DNA from: an uncultured Clostridia bacterium
GTDB lineage: Bacteria > Bacillota > Clostridia > TANB77 > CAG-508
Direction: 5' to 3'
Assembly: GCA_949045875.1 (NCBI GenBank)
Contig: CARPYP010000012.1
Location: forward strand, 9,342-26,252
DNA: 16,911 nt
The position numbers and the translations under genes are program-made. The notes beneath the pieces were generated by a model. That model saw only the letters and a list, made by a program, of their open reading frames with translations, was not told where the DNA came from and made no database searches. The number at the start of each line of letters is the position of its first letter. Positions within the stretch are counted from its first letter, which is position 1. Shown in pieces: positions 7,825 to 15,014 of the stretch.

Positions 7825-8772
7825 CTACTCATCATCTTTAGCAAAGCCTAATCCTAGAGATATTAACTTATGTGTTACTTCGTCTAGTGATTTCTTTCCT
7901 AAATTCCTTACTTTCATCATATCTGCTTCTGTTTTGTTAGTTAAGTCTTGAACTGTTGAAATTCCTGCTCTTTTTAAACAATTAAATGATCTTACAGATA
8001 ATTCTAAATCTTCTATAGACATTTCTAATACTTTAGCTGTTTTTGACTCTTCTTTTTCTACCATTATCTGAGTATTTCTAGCTGTCTCTGATAAATCTAT
8101 AAATAATTCAAGATGTCCAACTATTACTTTTGCAGCTAAACTTAAAGCTTCATAAGCTTTTAAACTTCCATCTGTCCAAACTTCAATGATTAATTTATCG
8201 AAATCAACCATTTGACCTACTCTAGTGTTTTCTACAGAGTAATTTACTTTTTTTACTGGTGTAAAAATTGAATCTATCGGTAATACAGATATATCTTGAT
8301 TTGGTTTCTTGTTTTTAATAGCTGTGTTATATCCTCTTCCTTTTTCAACTGTCATTTCTATTGAAAGATGTCCGCCTTCAGACACTGTAGCAATATGTAA
8401 ATCTGGATTTAATATTTCAATTGTACCATCTGTCTCAATATCTCCTGCAGTTACTTCTCCTTCACCTCTAAAGTCTATTTTAACAATCTTATCTTCATTA
8501 TCATAAGATTTAAATCTAACACTTTTTAAATTTACTATTAATTCTGAAACGTCTTCTACTACATCTGGTATTGTAGAGAATTCATGAACTACACCTTCAA
8601 CTTTTATACTAGTTATTGCACATCCTGGAAGAGAAGATAGTAAAATTCTTCTTAATGAATTTCCTATTGTTACTCCATATCCTCTTTCTAATGGCTCACA
8701 GATAAATTTAGCATAGTTATTTTTTTCATCTACATCTATACACTCAATATTTGGCTTTTCAAATTCTATCAT
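7825..8772 (-). CDS. rpoA: DNA-directed RNA polymerase subunit alpha
   Basis: Alpha subunit that nucleates RNA polymerase assembly and contacts promoter UP elements and activators. 315 residues, the normal length. The N-terminal domain carries LERGYGVTIGNSLRRILLSSLPG; after a linker, the C-terminal domain carries LELSVRSFNCLKRAGISTVQDL and the helix-hairpin-helix KVRNLGKKSLDEV. The start is ATG 8772 with GGAGG 5 bases upstream. The in-frame GTG at 8784 lies before the binding site and is rejected. Standard alpha-operon position between rpsD and rplQ. Confidence 0.97.
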   Translation of the reverse strand: MIEFEKPNIECIDVDEKNNYAKFICEPLERGYGVTIGNSLRRILLSSLPGCAITSIKVEGVVHEFSTIPDVVEDVSELIVNLKSVRFKSYDNEDKIVKIDFRGEGEVTAGDIETDGTIEILNPDLHIATVSEGGHLSIEMTVEKGRGYNTAIKNKKPNQDISVLPIDSIFTPVKKVNYSVENTRVGQMVDFDKLIIEVWTDGSLKAYEALSLAAKVIVGHLELFIDLSETARNTQIMVEKEESKTAKVLEMSIEDLELSVRSFNCLKRAGISTVQDLTNKTEADMMKVRNLGKKSLDEVTHKLISLGLGFAKDDE

Positions 8773-8821
8773 TTTTACCTCCACTTTATATTATTTTTGA
8801 GGCTTTTCTTTAGCCTAAATT

Positions 8822-9448
8822 CTATTTAGAATATAACTCAACGATGAAGTGTTCTTCAACTTGTAAGTCTACATCTTCTCTAGCAGGTTTTCTAATAACT
8901 TTTCCACTTAAATTTTTAGCATCTTTTTCAAGCCATGCTGGAACATTTCTTGCTGCATTTGTTTCTACATTTTCTTTTATAATTGCTGCATCTTTTTTAT
9001 TTTCTCTGACTTTTATAGAATCACCAGGTTTAACTAAGTAAGATGCAATATCAACTTTTTGACCATTTACCTCAAATAATCCATGGTTAACTAATTGTCT
9101 TGCTTGTGGTCTAGAAGAACCATATCCTAATCTATATACAACATTATCTAATCTGCTTTCAAGAATTTTAAGTAATTCTTCACCTGTAATTCCTTTTTCT
9201 CTTGTAGCCATTTCAAAATATTTTCTAAATTGATTTTCTCTAACTCCATAAAATGCTTTAGTTTTTTGTTTTTCTCTTAATTGAATACCATATTCAGAAA
9301 GTTTTGCTTTCTTTGTAGCATGTTCTCCAGGAGCATAATTTCTTCTTGAAATACTACATTTATCAGAATAACATCTTGCACCTTTTAAGAACAATTTTTG
9401 ACCTTGTCTACGGCAAATACGGCATTGTTCATCTTTAAATCTTGACAT
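8822..9448 (-). CDS. rpsD: 30S ribosomal protein S4, zinc-binding form
   Basis: Primary 16S rRNA-binding protein that starts small-subunit assembly. 208 residues. It carries the four-cysteine zinc knuckle (C9, C12, C26, C31, within CRICRRQGQKLFLKGARC), the C+ form of S4. The S4 RNA-binding domain follows at about 97-160 (SRLDNVVYRLGYGSSRPQARQ). GAGGTG precedes ATG 9448 by about 10 bases. Here S4 sits inside the alpha operon, rather than being a separate transcription unit as in Bacillus subtilis, so it could act as an autogenous regulator of the operon. Confidence 0.97.
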   Translation of the reverse strand: MSRFKDEQCRICRRQGQKLFLKGARCYSDKCSISRRNYAPGEHATKKAKLSEYGIQLREKQKTKAFYGVRENQFRKYFEMATREKGITGEELLKILESRLDNVVYRLGYGSSRPQARQLVNHGLFEVNGQKVDIASYLVKPGDSIKVRENKKDAAIIKENVETNAARNVPAWLEKDAKNLSGKVIRKPAREDVDLQVEEHFIVELYSK

Positions 9449-9484
9449 GTAACAATTACACCTCTTTCTATATTTTTATATTAA

Positions 9485-9880
9485 TTAAACTCTTCTTCTT
9501 TTTGGTGGTCTACAACCATTGTGTGGTATTGGTGTTACGTCTTTGATAGCACTAATTTCTAGACCTGCTGTTTGAAGAGATCTTATTGCTGCTTCACGAC
9601 CTGCACCAGGTCCTTTAACAAATACTTCGACAGTTTTTAATCCATGTTCCATTCCTGCTTTTGCTGCTGTCTCAGCTGCTTCTCCAGCTGCAAATGGTGT
9701 ACTTTTTCTTGACCCTTTAAATCCTAATCCACCTGCACTTGCCCAAGATATAACATTTCCTTGAGCATCTGTGATTGTAACAATTGTATTATTAAAACTT
9801 GAATGTATATGTGCAGCACCTTTATCAATGTTTTTTCTATTTCTCTTTGATGTTCTTTTTGTTGTTTGAGTTTTAGCCAT
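9485..9880 (-). CDS. rpsK: 30S ribosomal protein S11
   Basis: Small-subunit platform protein at the mRNA exit (E-site) side. 131 residues, normal length. Typical features are AHIHSSFNNTIVTITDAQGN near the N-terminus, GPGAGREAAIRSL in the middle, and the basic tail DVTPIPHNGCRPPKRRRV. GGAGGG lies about 12 bases upstream of ATG 9880. It sits between rpsM and rpsD with short gaps, as part of the alpha operon. Confidence 0.97.
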   Translation of the reverse strand: MAKTQTTKRTSKRNRKNIDKGAAHIHSSFNNTIVTITDAQGNVISWASAGGLGFKGSRKSTPFAAGEAAETAAKAGMEHGLKTVEVFVKGPGAGREAAIRSLQTAGLEISAIKDVTPIPHNGCRPPKRRRV

Positions 9881-9899
9881 TTTAACTTACTCCCTCCTA

Positions 9900-10271
9900 T
9901 TATTTCGTTTTGCTTTTTATAATTGCTTTTTTAGGACCCTTTCTTGTACGTGCATTAGTTTTTGTTTTTTGTCCTCTTACTGGTAATCCTCTTCTATGTC
10001 TTATTCCTCTATAACATCCTATTTCTTTAAGTCTTTTAATGTTTAACGCTATTTCACGTCTTAAATCACCTTCAACTTTATATTGTTCATCTATAATTTT
10101 TCTAATGCTATTTACTTCTGTATCTGTTAAGTCTTTAATTCTAGTATCAGGATTTATTCCAGTTTCTGTTAAGATTTTTTGAGAACTTGTCAAACCTATA
10201 CCATAAATATAAGTAAGTCCTATTTCAACTCTTTTTTCTTTAGGTAAATCTACACCTGCTATACGAGCCAT
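9900..10271 (-). CDS. rpsM: 30S ribosomal protein S13
   Basis: Small-subunit head protein that contacts the 50S subunit and P-site tRNA. 123 residues. It starts MARIAGVDLP, contains the helix-hairpin-helix region YIYGIGLTSSQKIL, and ends with the basic tail around GIRHRRGLPVRGQKTKTNARTRKG. The start is ATG 10271, with GGAGGT 8 bases upstream. The longer frame from 10289 uses a TTG that overlaps the binding site and is rejected. An unusually long gap (565 bases) separates it from rpmJ, so it may be the first gene of its own transcript. Confidence 0.97.
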   Translation of the reverse strand: MARIAGVDLPKEKRVEIGLTYIYGIGLTSSQKILTETGINPDTRIKDLTDTEVNSIRKIIDEQYKVEGDLRREIALNIKRLKEIGCYRGIRHRRGLPVRGQKTKTNARTRKGPKKAIIKSKTK

Positions 10272-10487
10272 ATATTTTAGCACCTCCAATTTATTATCAT
10301 TTGATAGAATTAATATTTTCTATCACATCCATAGAAAAATTTTATTTTTTTCTTAGGTCTTTATATTCTAAATTAAAAGTTTTTTCTTTCTTTATAGAAT
10401 ATATAATTTACTCTCAAAATAACTTGAAATGTATCTAGTTTACACATCATAATACTACTACTGTTACATCTATGGTTTTGTCCTAAT

Positions 10488-10512
10488 AAATTTACTTTGC
10501 AAATTTATCACG
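10488..10512. repeat. Dispersed AAATTT/CACG palindrome, rpmJ-rpsM copy
   Basis: Inverted repeat AAATTTAC (10488-10495) and GCAAATTT (10499-10506) around the loop TTT, followed two bases later by CACG (10509-10512). Same architecture as the copies beside rpsE, rplR and upstream of rplF. Confidence 0.6.
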
Positions 10513-10556
10513 CTTCTAGCAAGAGTATAAAATAAATTTTATTATTTTTGCCAATT

Positions 10557-10577
10557 TTATCCACATAGTTATCCACA
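10557..10577 (+). promoter_or_regulatory. Pair of perfect DnaA boxes
   Basis: Two exact TTATCCACA nonamers (10557-10565 and 10569-10577) in direct orientation separated by TAG, in AT-rich DNA. TTATCCACA is the high-affinity DnaA-ATP/ADP box of Firmicutes and E. coli. Possible roles are DnaA-controlled transcription of rpsM-rplQ, DnaA titration, or a remnant replication origin. No dnaA, dnaN, rpmH or rep gene is nearby, so a chromosomal origin is unlikely. Confidence 0.6.
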
Positions 10578-10628
10578 TTTAGTCTTTTATGTATATAAAT
10601 TAGATAGTAATTATTTTGTTTGTAAAAA

Positions 10629-10808
10629 CGGAATTAATATTTTCTAAGTTCCTATTGTCACTAAGAAAACTTTAAAATCCGCATAATTATATTCTAAGAG
10701 ATAACCACTTTGTGATTACTTCTTAAGAATATAAAAAATTTATATAAACACAAATTTGATATAAGACTTTATATTTCAAAAGTCTGTCAGCCGCTACCAA
10801 TTTGTGTT
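10629..10808 (-). ncRNA. Candidate structured leader RNA: three stem-loops in series
   Basis: In the minus-strand transcript downstream of rpmJ: stem-loop 1 pairs 10799-10808 with 10747-10756 and has an inner 7-bp helix (10779-10785/10764-10770), leaving an unpaired GGTAGCGGCTGAC segment. Stem-loop 2 pairs 10721-10734 with 10687-10699 (one bulge) and has an inner 6-bp helix with loop AAA. Stem-loop 3 pairs 10660-10681 with 10629-10649 imperfectly. It could be a ribosomal-protein autoregulatory leader or another cis-acting RNA. I do not recognise a known family. Confidence 0.45.
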
Positions 10809-10836
10809 GATATCTAAATTAATTTAATTATTGTTA

Positions 10837-10950
10837 TTATCCTTGTCTTTGTTTATGTTTTGGATTTTCACAAATTACTCTAATAACACCTTTTCTTTTA
10901 ATAACTTTGCATTTTTCGCACATTGGTTTTACTGATGGTCTTACTTTCAT
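10837..10950 (-). CDS. rpmJ: 50S ribosomal protein L36, zinc form
   Basis: The smallest large-subunit protein, 37 residues: MKVRPSVKPMCEKC at the N-terminus, ending ENPKHKQRQG. It has the complete zinc ribbon of the C+ form (C11, C14, C27, H32). GGAGGGAAGG lies just upstream of ATG 10950. It has the usual place after infA. Identification is certain despite the short length. Confidence 0.96.
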   Translation of the reverse strand: MKVRPSVKPMCEKCKVIKRKGVIRVICENPKHKQRQG

Positions 10951-10990
10951 TGTTCCTTCCCTCCCTGCATTCTATATTTATTGTTACATT

Positions 10991-11209
10991 TTATTTTGCA
11001 CGCCATGTAATTCTTCCTCTTGATAAATCATATGGCGAAAGTTCAACTCGAACTTTATCTCCTGGTAATATCTTGATATAATTTTGCCTTAGTTTTCCTG
11101 AAATATGTGCTAAAACTTGATGTCCATTTTCTAATTCAACTTTAAAAGTTGTACTTGGTAAAGTTTCAACAACAGTTCCTTCAACTTCAATAATATCTTC
11201 TTTTGCCAA
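10991..11209 (-). CDS. infA: Translation initiation factor IF-1
   Basis: OB-fold protein that occupies the ribosomal A site during initiation. 72 residues, standard length, from (M)AKEDIIEVEGTVVE to the C-terminal YDLSRGRITWRAK. The start codon is TTG 11209, supported by GGGGAG 7 bases upstream and by the family's constant MAKED start. A TTG start would hold translation down. It lies between map and rpmJ, the common Firmicutes order. Confidence 0.96.
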   Translation of the reverse strand: MAKEDIIEVEGTVVETLPSTTFKVELENGHQVLAHISGKLRQNYIKILPGDKVRVELSPYDLSRGRITWRAK

Positions 11210-11277
11210 TTGATTTCTCCCCTTTCAATTATGTAACATGTAAATATTGTAATTAACTGTAATATTATATAGCATTT

Positions 11278-12048
11278 TTAGTACAATGTCAACACTTTTG
11301 GTTCTTTTTCTGTAATTAAAATTGTATTTTCATAATGAGCTGCTTTTGTTCCGTCTTGAGAGGCTATTGTCCAACCATCTTCTAGTTCCCAAACATCTGG
11401 CTTTCCCGCTATTACCATTGGTTCAATAGCAAGTGTCATACCTGCTTCAATTCTCGGTCCTTTGCCTGGTTTTCCATAATTAGGTATCCCTGGATCTTCA
11501 TGCATTAATCTTCCTATTCCATGTCCTTGAAATTCTTTTACAACACTAAATCCATTTTTTTCTACATATTGTTGTATGGCAAATGAAATATCACCAATCC
11601 TGTATCCTATTTTGGCAAATTTAATTCCTTCAAAGAAAGCTTGTTTCGTAACTTGTACTAATTTTTTATCTTCTTCAGTTGCTTTTCCTACAATGTGTGT
11701 TCTTGCTGCATCTCCGTTATATCCATTTTTTAATGTGACGAAATCAATACTTACAACATCTCCATCTTTTAATACAACATTTCTGGATGGGATTCCATGA
11801 ATTACTTGATCATTTATTGAGGCACATATTGTTGCTGGAAAATTTTTTACTCCTTTTATTTCACTTGGATATCCTTTTTGTGCAGGAATTCCTCCATTTT
11901 TTCTTATAATGCTTTCTGCTAATTGGTCTAATTCTAAGGTTGTTATACCTGGTTTTATTGCTTCTTCTAATGATTTGTGCACTAATGCCGTAATTCTACA
12001 TGCTTCTTTCATTAATTCTATTTCTCTTTTTGATTTTATTTCTATCAT
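11278..12048 (-). CDS. map: Methionine aminopeptidase, type I
   Basis: Removes N-terminal methionine from nascent proteins. 256 residues, the short type I form with no zinc-finger extension. Metal ligands and the active site are complete: H84 (VIHGIP), D102 (SIDFV), D113 (NGDAART), H176 (GHGIG), E209 (AIEPM) and E240 (HYENTI). ATG 12048 is preceded by a modest AAGGGA. It is part of the adk-map-infA run. A hairpin-rich gap separates it from adk. Confidence 0.96.
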   Translation of the reverse strand: MIEIKSKREIELMKEACRITALVHKSLEEAIKPGITTLELDQLAESIIRKNGGIPAQKGYPSEIKGVKNFPATICASINDQVIHGIPSRNVVLKDGDVVSIDFVTLKNGYNGDAARTHIVGKATEEDKKLVQVTKQAFFEGIKFAKIGYRIGDISFAIQQYVEKNGFSVVKEFQGHGIGRLMHEDPGIPNYGKPGKGPRIEAGMTLAIEPMVIAGKPDVWELEDGWTIASQDGTKAAHYENTILITEKEPKVLTLY

Positions 12049-12092
12049 TTAAAAATCCCTTCTAACGATATTTATTTGTATCTTTACTGAAC

Positions 12093-12149
12093 AGTGGTTG
12101 ATTTTGCATGAGTGAATTTTTCACAAAATTCTCATGCAAATCCCCACTA
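12093..12149. other. Large stem-loop between adk and map
   Basis: TTTGCATGAG (12103-12112) pairs with CTCATGCAAA (12131-12140), and an inner AATTTT/AAAATT helix extends it to about 16 bp with a two-base bulge and loop TCAC. Outer AGTGG/CCACT can extend it further. No clean U tract follows on the minus strand, so it is more likely mRNA punctuation or an attenuator than a full terminator. Its inner part, GTGAAAAATT on the minus strand, resembles the dispersed palindrome family. Confidence 0.6.
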
Positions 12150-12163
12150 CTTTTCTCTATATG

Positions 12164-12820
12164 TTATTTCAATTTTTCAATGATATGTTTTGCAGCTTCA
12201 TCTGCCATTCTGTTTTTTGAAATTGTAATTTCTTCGTTTTGCACAATTCCCTTTTCTTCATAATATTTTAGAACAGGTGCTGTTTGTGTATCATATATTT
12301 CTAGTCTGTTGTTTATAGCTTCTTCACTCTTATCATCTTCTCTTTGAGTTAATTTAGCTCCACATTTATCACAAATTCCTTCTACTTTTGGTTTATTAAT
12401 TTTGATGTTAAATGTAGCTTTACAATTTGGACATACTCTTCTTGTAATCATTCTATCTATTATTTCTTCTCTAGGCGAAATTAGGTTTATAACCATATCA
12501 ATTTTTTTGTTTCTTTGTTTTAGCATTTCATCTAGTTGTTTTGCTTGCTCTGTTGTTCTTGGAAATCCATCTAATATTACACCTGCTTTTGCTTCATCTG
12601 AATCCAAGGCTTCTGCAACCATTGGAACAGTTATTTCATCTGGTACTAATTGTCCTTGTGAAATATATTTATCAGCTTCAATTCCAAGCTTTGTCTGTTC
12701 TTTTATATTTTTTCTAAATATATCTCCTGTTGATAATTGCATTATTCCTAATTCGTTACACAATATTCCAGATACTGTACCTTTTCCTGTACCTTGTGCT
12801 CCCATTATTACTAATAACAT
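12164..12820 (-). CDS. adk: Adenylate kinase, zinc-LID type
   Basis: Interconverts ATP + AMP and 2 ADP. 218 residues. P-loop GAQGTGKGT at 7-15, AMP-site DGFPRT at 84-89, and a long LID with four cysteines (C130, C133, C150, C153) that would hold structural zinc, as in Gram-positive adenylate kinases. The P-loop is unusual: the common family form is GPPGAGKGTQ, and here the two prolines are Ala and Gln and the following Gln is Val. ATG 12820 has GGAGGT 5 bases upstream. Usual position between secY and map. Confidence 0.94.
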   Translation of the reverse strand: MLLVIMGAQGTGKGTVSGILCNELGIMQLSTGDIFRKNIKEQTKLGIEADKYISQGQLVPDEITVPMVAEALDSDEAKAGVILDGFPRTTEQAKQLDEMLKQRNKKIDMVINLISPREEIIDRMITRRVCPNCKATFNIKINKPKVEGICDKCGAKLTQREDDKSEEAINNRLEIYDTQTAPVLKYYEEKGIVQNEEITISKNRMADEAAKHIIEKLK

Positions 12821-12847
12821 ATTTTACCTCCGTATATATTAATTTAA

Positions 12848-12872
12848 GGCGGAATTGCAATACTCATCCGCC
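12848..12872. other. GC-rich hairpin upstream of adk
   Basis: GGCGGA (12848-12853) and TCCGCC (12867-12872) form a 6-bp stem that stands out from the AT-rich surroundings. It lies about 20 bases before the adk ribosome binding site. It could be an mRNA 5'-end stabiliser or processing site. No function can be proved from sequence. Confidence 0.4.
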
Positions 12873-12999
12873 CATAACATTTTAAGCTAGAACAAAACTC
12901 ACTTTTGACTATACATTTAAAATATAAGCTTAATGATTTTATTCTAATTTTTTATCACATTTATTCATATTCCTTGTTCAAACAAGAAGAGTTATTTTA

Positions 13000-13098
13000 C
13001 TAGGCGTTCAAAAAAGATAACCATATGCGTACTGATGTACTTTATGGATTATCTTTTGAAGAACAACGAAGCGAAATGACAGTTATCGTTTGAACTAG
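13000..13098. repeat. Inverted-repeat element at the 3' end of secY
   Basis: About 99 bp bounded by CTAGGCGTTCAAA on the left and TTTGAACTAG on the right; the right end includes the secY stop codon. Inside, 13007-13025 pairs with 13043-13060 to form a long imperfect hairpin around GTACTGATGTAC. The left GTTCAAA can thus pair with either the inner or the outer partner, giving alternative structures. It may be a terminator/attenuator or a small MITE-like remnant. Confidence 0.5.
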
Positions 13099-14417
13099 TC
13101 TAAGAAGCCTTTATAATGTCTCATAACAAGTTGAGACTCTAATTGTTGTACAACCTCTAAAGCAACACCTACTACGATAAGTATAGAAGTTCCTCCAAAA
13201 GAAACATCTAAATTTGTAAATCTTAATAACATTGGTAGAATTGCTATAATTGATAGAAATAGTCCACCAAACCAAGTTATTTTTGACATTATTGAAGATA
13301 AATAATCTGATGTTGGTTTTCCAGCTCTTATACCAGGTATAAATCCTCCGTTTTTCTTAATATTGCTTGCTACTTCTGCTGGATTAAAGGTCGCATATGT
13401 ATAAAAGAAAGTGAATCCAACTATTAATAGTAAATAAAGTAGCGCATTTGCTATTGAATACCCTATTGGTACACTTGATGATGATGTTGCTAATGAAAAT
13501 TTATAAATAGTAGCCCAAAATCCTGTTTCTGCTGCAATATTTTGATTAAACATAGATATAATCATAGCAGGAAATGTCATAAATGATGAAGCAAATATTA
13601 TTGGCATAACTCCTGCCATTACAAGTTTTAAAGGTATATGTGTATTTTGTCCTCCATACATTTTTCTTCCAACAACTTTTTTTGCATATTGAACAGGTAC
13701 TCTTCTTTCTGCTTCTTGCACAAATACAACACCTGCTACTAATATAATTGCTCCTATTATTATACCCATTGCTGTAATTAAGCCTGTTGTAGAAAATCCT
13801 GCTTCTGTAATTATTAAATTGTATAATGTAACTGCTACACTTGGAAGACTAGAAATAATACCTACAAAAATTATGACCGAAATTCCATTTCCAATTCCTT
13901 TACTTGTTATTTCATCCCCTAACCACATAAGCAAAGATGTACCTGTGATTAATGATAATACAACTGTTGCTCCTGTAAGAAATGTATCGTCTACGAATAT
14001 TCCATAATTTCTATAAGATAGATATATTCCTAATCCTTCAACTAAAGCAAGAACAACTGTTAATAGTTTTGTATATTTATTTAATTTTTGTCTACCTAGC
14101 TCTCCACCTTCTTTTGTCATTCTTTCCCAAGATGGAATTACCATTGCTAATAATTGTATTACAATAGATGCTGTTATATATGGACTTATACTCATTGCAA
14201 ACATTGTAAATCTTGATAAAGCCCCTCCTGAAATGATATTTATTAAACTCCCAAATCCTGATGCTGATGAACTCATTGCTTCTTCAAGAGCTATACTATT
14301 AACTCCTGGAACTGTTAGATAACATCCTAATCTAAAAATTACTATAAGCAATAATGTGTATAATAATCTTTTTCTGACCTCTGGAGTCTTAATCGCATTT
14401 TTTATTGTTTGGAACAA
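13095..14417 (-). CDS. secY: Preprotein translocase subunit SecY
   Basis: Central channel of the Sec translocon in the cytoplasmic membrane. 440 residues with ten predicted membrane helices. It begins FQTIKNAIKTPEVRKRLLYTL, contains the plug-region VPGVNS near residue 37 and the conserved cytosolic loop GKPTSDYLSSIMSKITWFGG. The start codon is TTG 14417, immediately after the rplO stop; AGAGGTGAT in the last rplO codons is its binding site, so the two genes are translationally coupled. Normal position in the spc operon. Confidence 0.96.
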   Translation of the reverse strand: MFQTIKNAIKTPEVRKRLLYTLLLIVIFRLGCYLTVPGVNSIALEEAMSSSASGFGSLINIISGGALSRFTMFAMSISPYITASIVIQLLAMVIPSWERMTKEGGELGRQKLNKYTKLLTVVLALVEGLGIYLSYRNYGIFVDDTFLTGATVVLSLITGTSLLMWLGDEITSKGIGNGISVIIFVGIISSLPSVAVTLYNLIITEAGFSTTGLITAMGIIIGAIILVAGVVFVQEAERRVPVQYAKKVVGRKMYGGQNTHIPLKLVMAGVMPIIFASSFMTFPAMIISMFNQNIAAETGFWATIYKFSLATSSSSVPIGYSIANALLYLLLIVGFTFFYTYATFNPAEVASNIKKNGGFIPGIRAGKPTSDYLSSIMSKITWFGGLFLSIIAILPMLLRFTNLDVSFGGTSILIVVGVALEVVQQLESQLVMRHYKGFLD

Positions 14418-14852
14418 TTAAATCACCTCTATCTTTCCACCTGCAGCTACAATTTTTTCTCCAGCAGATTTTGTGAATCTATTGGCTTTTACTGTTAGTT
14501 TTTTGTCTAGTGAACCTGTTCCAAGTACAACTATTCCATCTCTAACTTTTCCAATTATTCCATCTGCTAAAAGTGTTGCTGCATTTACTTCTTCTACTGT
14601 TGATTTGTTTAACATTGTTAATGTTACTTCTGTATATTCTTTAGCATGTATGTTTTTGAATCCTCTTTTTGGTAATCTTCTATATAATGGAGTTTGACCA
14701 CCTTCGAAACCACGTCTAACTCCTCCTCCTGATCTCGCTTTTTGTCCTTTATGTCCTTTTCCAGAAGTTTTTCCAAGTCCAGAACCCATACCACGTCCAA
14801 CTCTTCTTCTCTTAACTTTTGCTGTTCCTGATTTTAATTCGTCTAATTGCAT
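14418..14852 (-). CDS. rplO: 50S ribosomal protein L15
   Basis: Large-subunit assembly protein, 144 residues. The N-terminal half is glycine- and arginine-rich (RRVGRGMGSGLGKTSGKGHKG), followed by GQTPLYRRLPKRGF, and the globular C-terminal half ends AAGGKIEVI. GGAGGG lies 9 bases before ATG 14852. In most bacteria rpmD (L30) lies directly upstream; here the 152-base gap to rpsE has no L30 gene. Confidence 0.97.
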   Translation of the reverse strand: MQLDELKSGTAKVKRRRVGRGMGSGLGKTSGKGHKGQKARSGGGVRRGFEGGQTPLYRRLPKRGFKNIHAKEYTEVTLTMLNKSTVEEVNAATLLADGIIGKVRDGIVVLGTGSLDKKLTVKANRFTKSAGEKIVAAGGKIEVI

Positions 14853-14899
14853 TTCTTTTTTCCCTCCTTACCTATTTTGTATTATTTTAATATATAAAT

Positions 14900-14926
14900 T
14901 TATAGTATCTCTTCAACTTTTTTACC
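14900..14926 (-). pseudogene. Vestigial second copy of the rpsE 3' end
   Basis: 27 bases encoding GKKVEEIL plus stop, the last nine triplets of rpsE, matching 15005-15031 at 24 of 27 positions. All three differences are synonymous (GTT/GTC, GAG/GAA, CTA/TTA). It has no start codon of its own and lies immediately downstream of a palindrome (14932-14957) in the transcript. Confidence 0.7.
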
Positions 14927-14931
14927 CGAGT

Positions 14932-14957
14932 GAAATTTTCTCCGAAAATTTCCCACG
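14932..14957. repeat. Dispersed AAATTT/CACG palindrome, rpsE copy
   Basis: Perfect 9-bp inverted repeat GAAATTTTC (14932-14940) and GAAAATTTC (14944-14952), loop TCC, with CACG at 14954-14957. It sits between the rpsE stop and the vestigial rpsE tail. Confidence 0.65.
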
Positions 14958-14971
14958 CTGTTCGTCAAATA

Positions 14972-15014
14972 AATATTATAATTTCTGAAAGTAAACTTTC
15001 AAAATTATAATATT
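14972..15014. other. 20-bp stem-loop overlapping the rpsE stop codon
   Basis: Arms 14972-14992 and 14995-15014 are complementary over 20 bp with one bulged base and a minimal loop. The right arm contains the last two codons and the stop of rpsE. In the minus-strand transcript the hairpin forms exactly at the end of translation. There is only a short T-rich stretch after it, so termination would be partial at best. Confidence 0.7.

Larger units (their letters stand above)
10272..10836. other. Long gene-free region between rpmJ and rpsM
   Basis: No credible ORF on either strand. This gap is usually short in Firmicutes. It contains, from right to left in transcription order, three consecutive stem-loops (10629-10808), two perfect DnaA boxes (10557-10577), one copy of the dispersed CACG palindrome (10488-10512), and AT-rich sequence up to the rpsM binding site with a small hairpin TGATAGA/TCTATCA near 10302-10325. 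A weak promoter-like pair toward rpsM (TTGAGA at 10412-10417, TATAAA at 10391-10396) has only 15-base spacing and is not convincing. Confidence 0.7.

Noticed and set aside
10440..10620. Chromosomal replication origin (DnaA boxes plus an ACTACTACT run at 10454-10462 resembling DnaA-trios)
   Set aside because: The trio-like run lies upstream and in the wrong arrangement relative to the boxes, only two boxes exist, and no dnaA/dnaN/rpmH gene is present. Kept only as a DnaA-box pair.
10747..10808. tRNA gene (GGTAGCGGCTGA resembles a D-arm/acceptor segment)
   Set aside because: No cloverleaf, no T-arm GTTCRA motif and no anticodon stem could be formed; the hairpins explain the region better.
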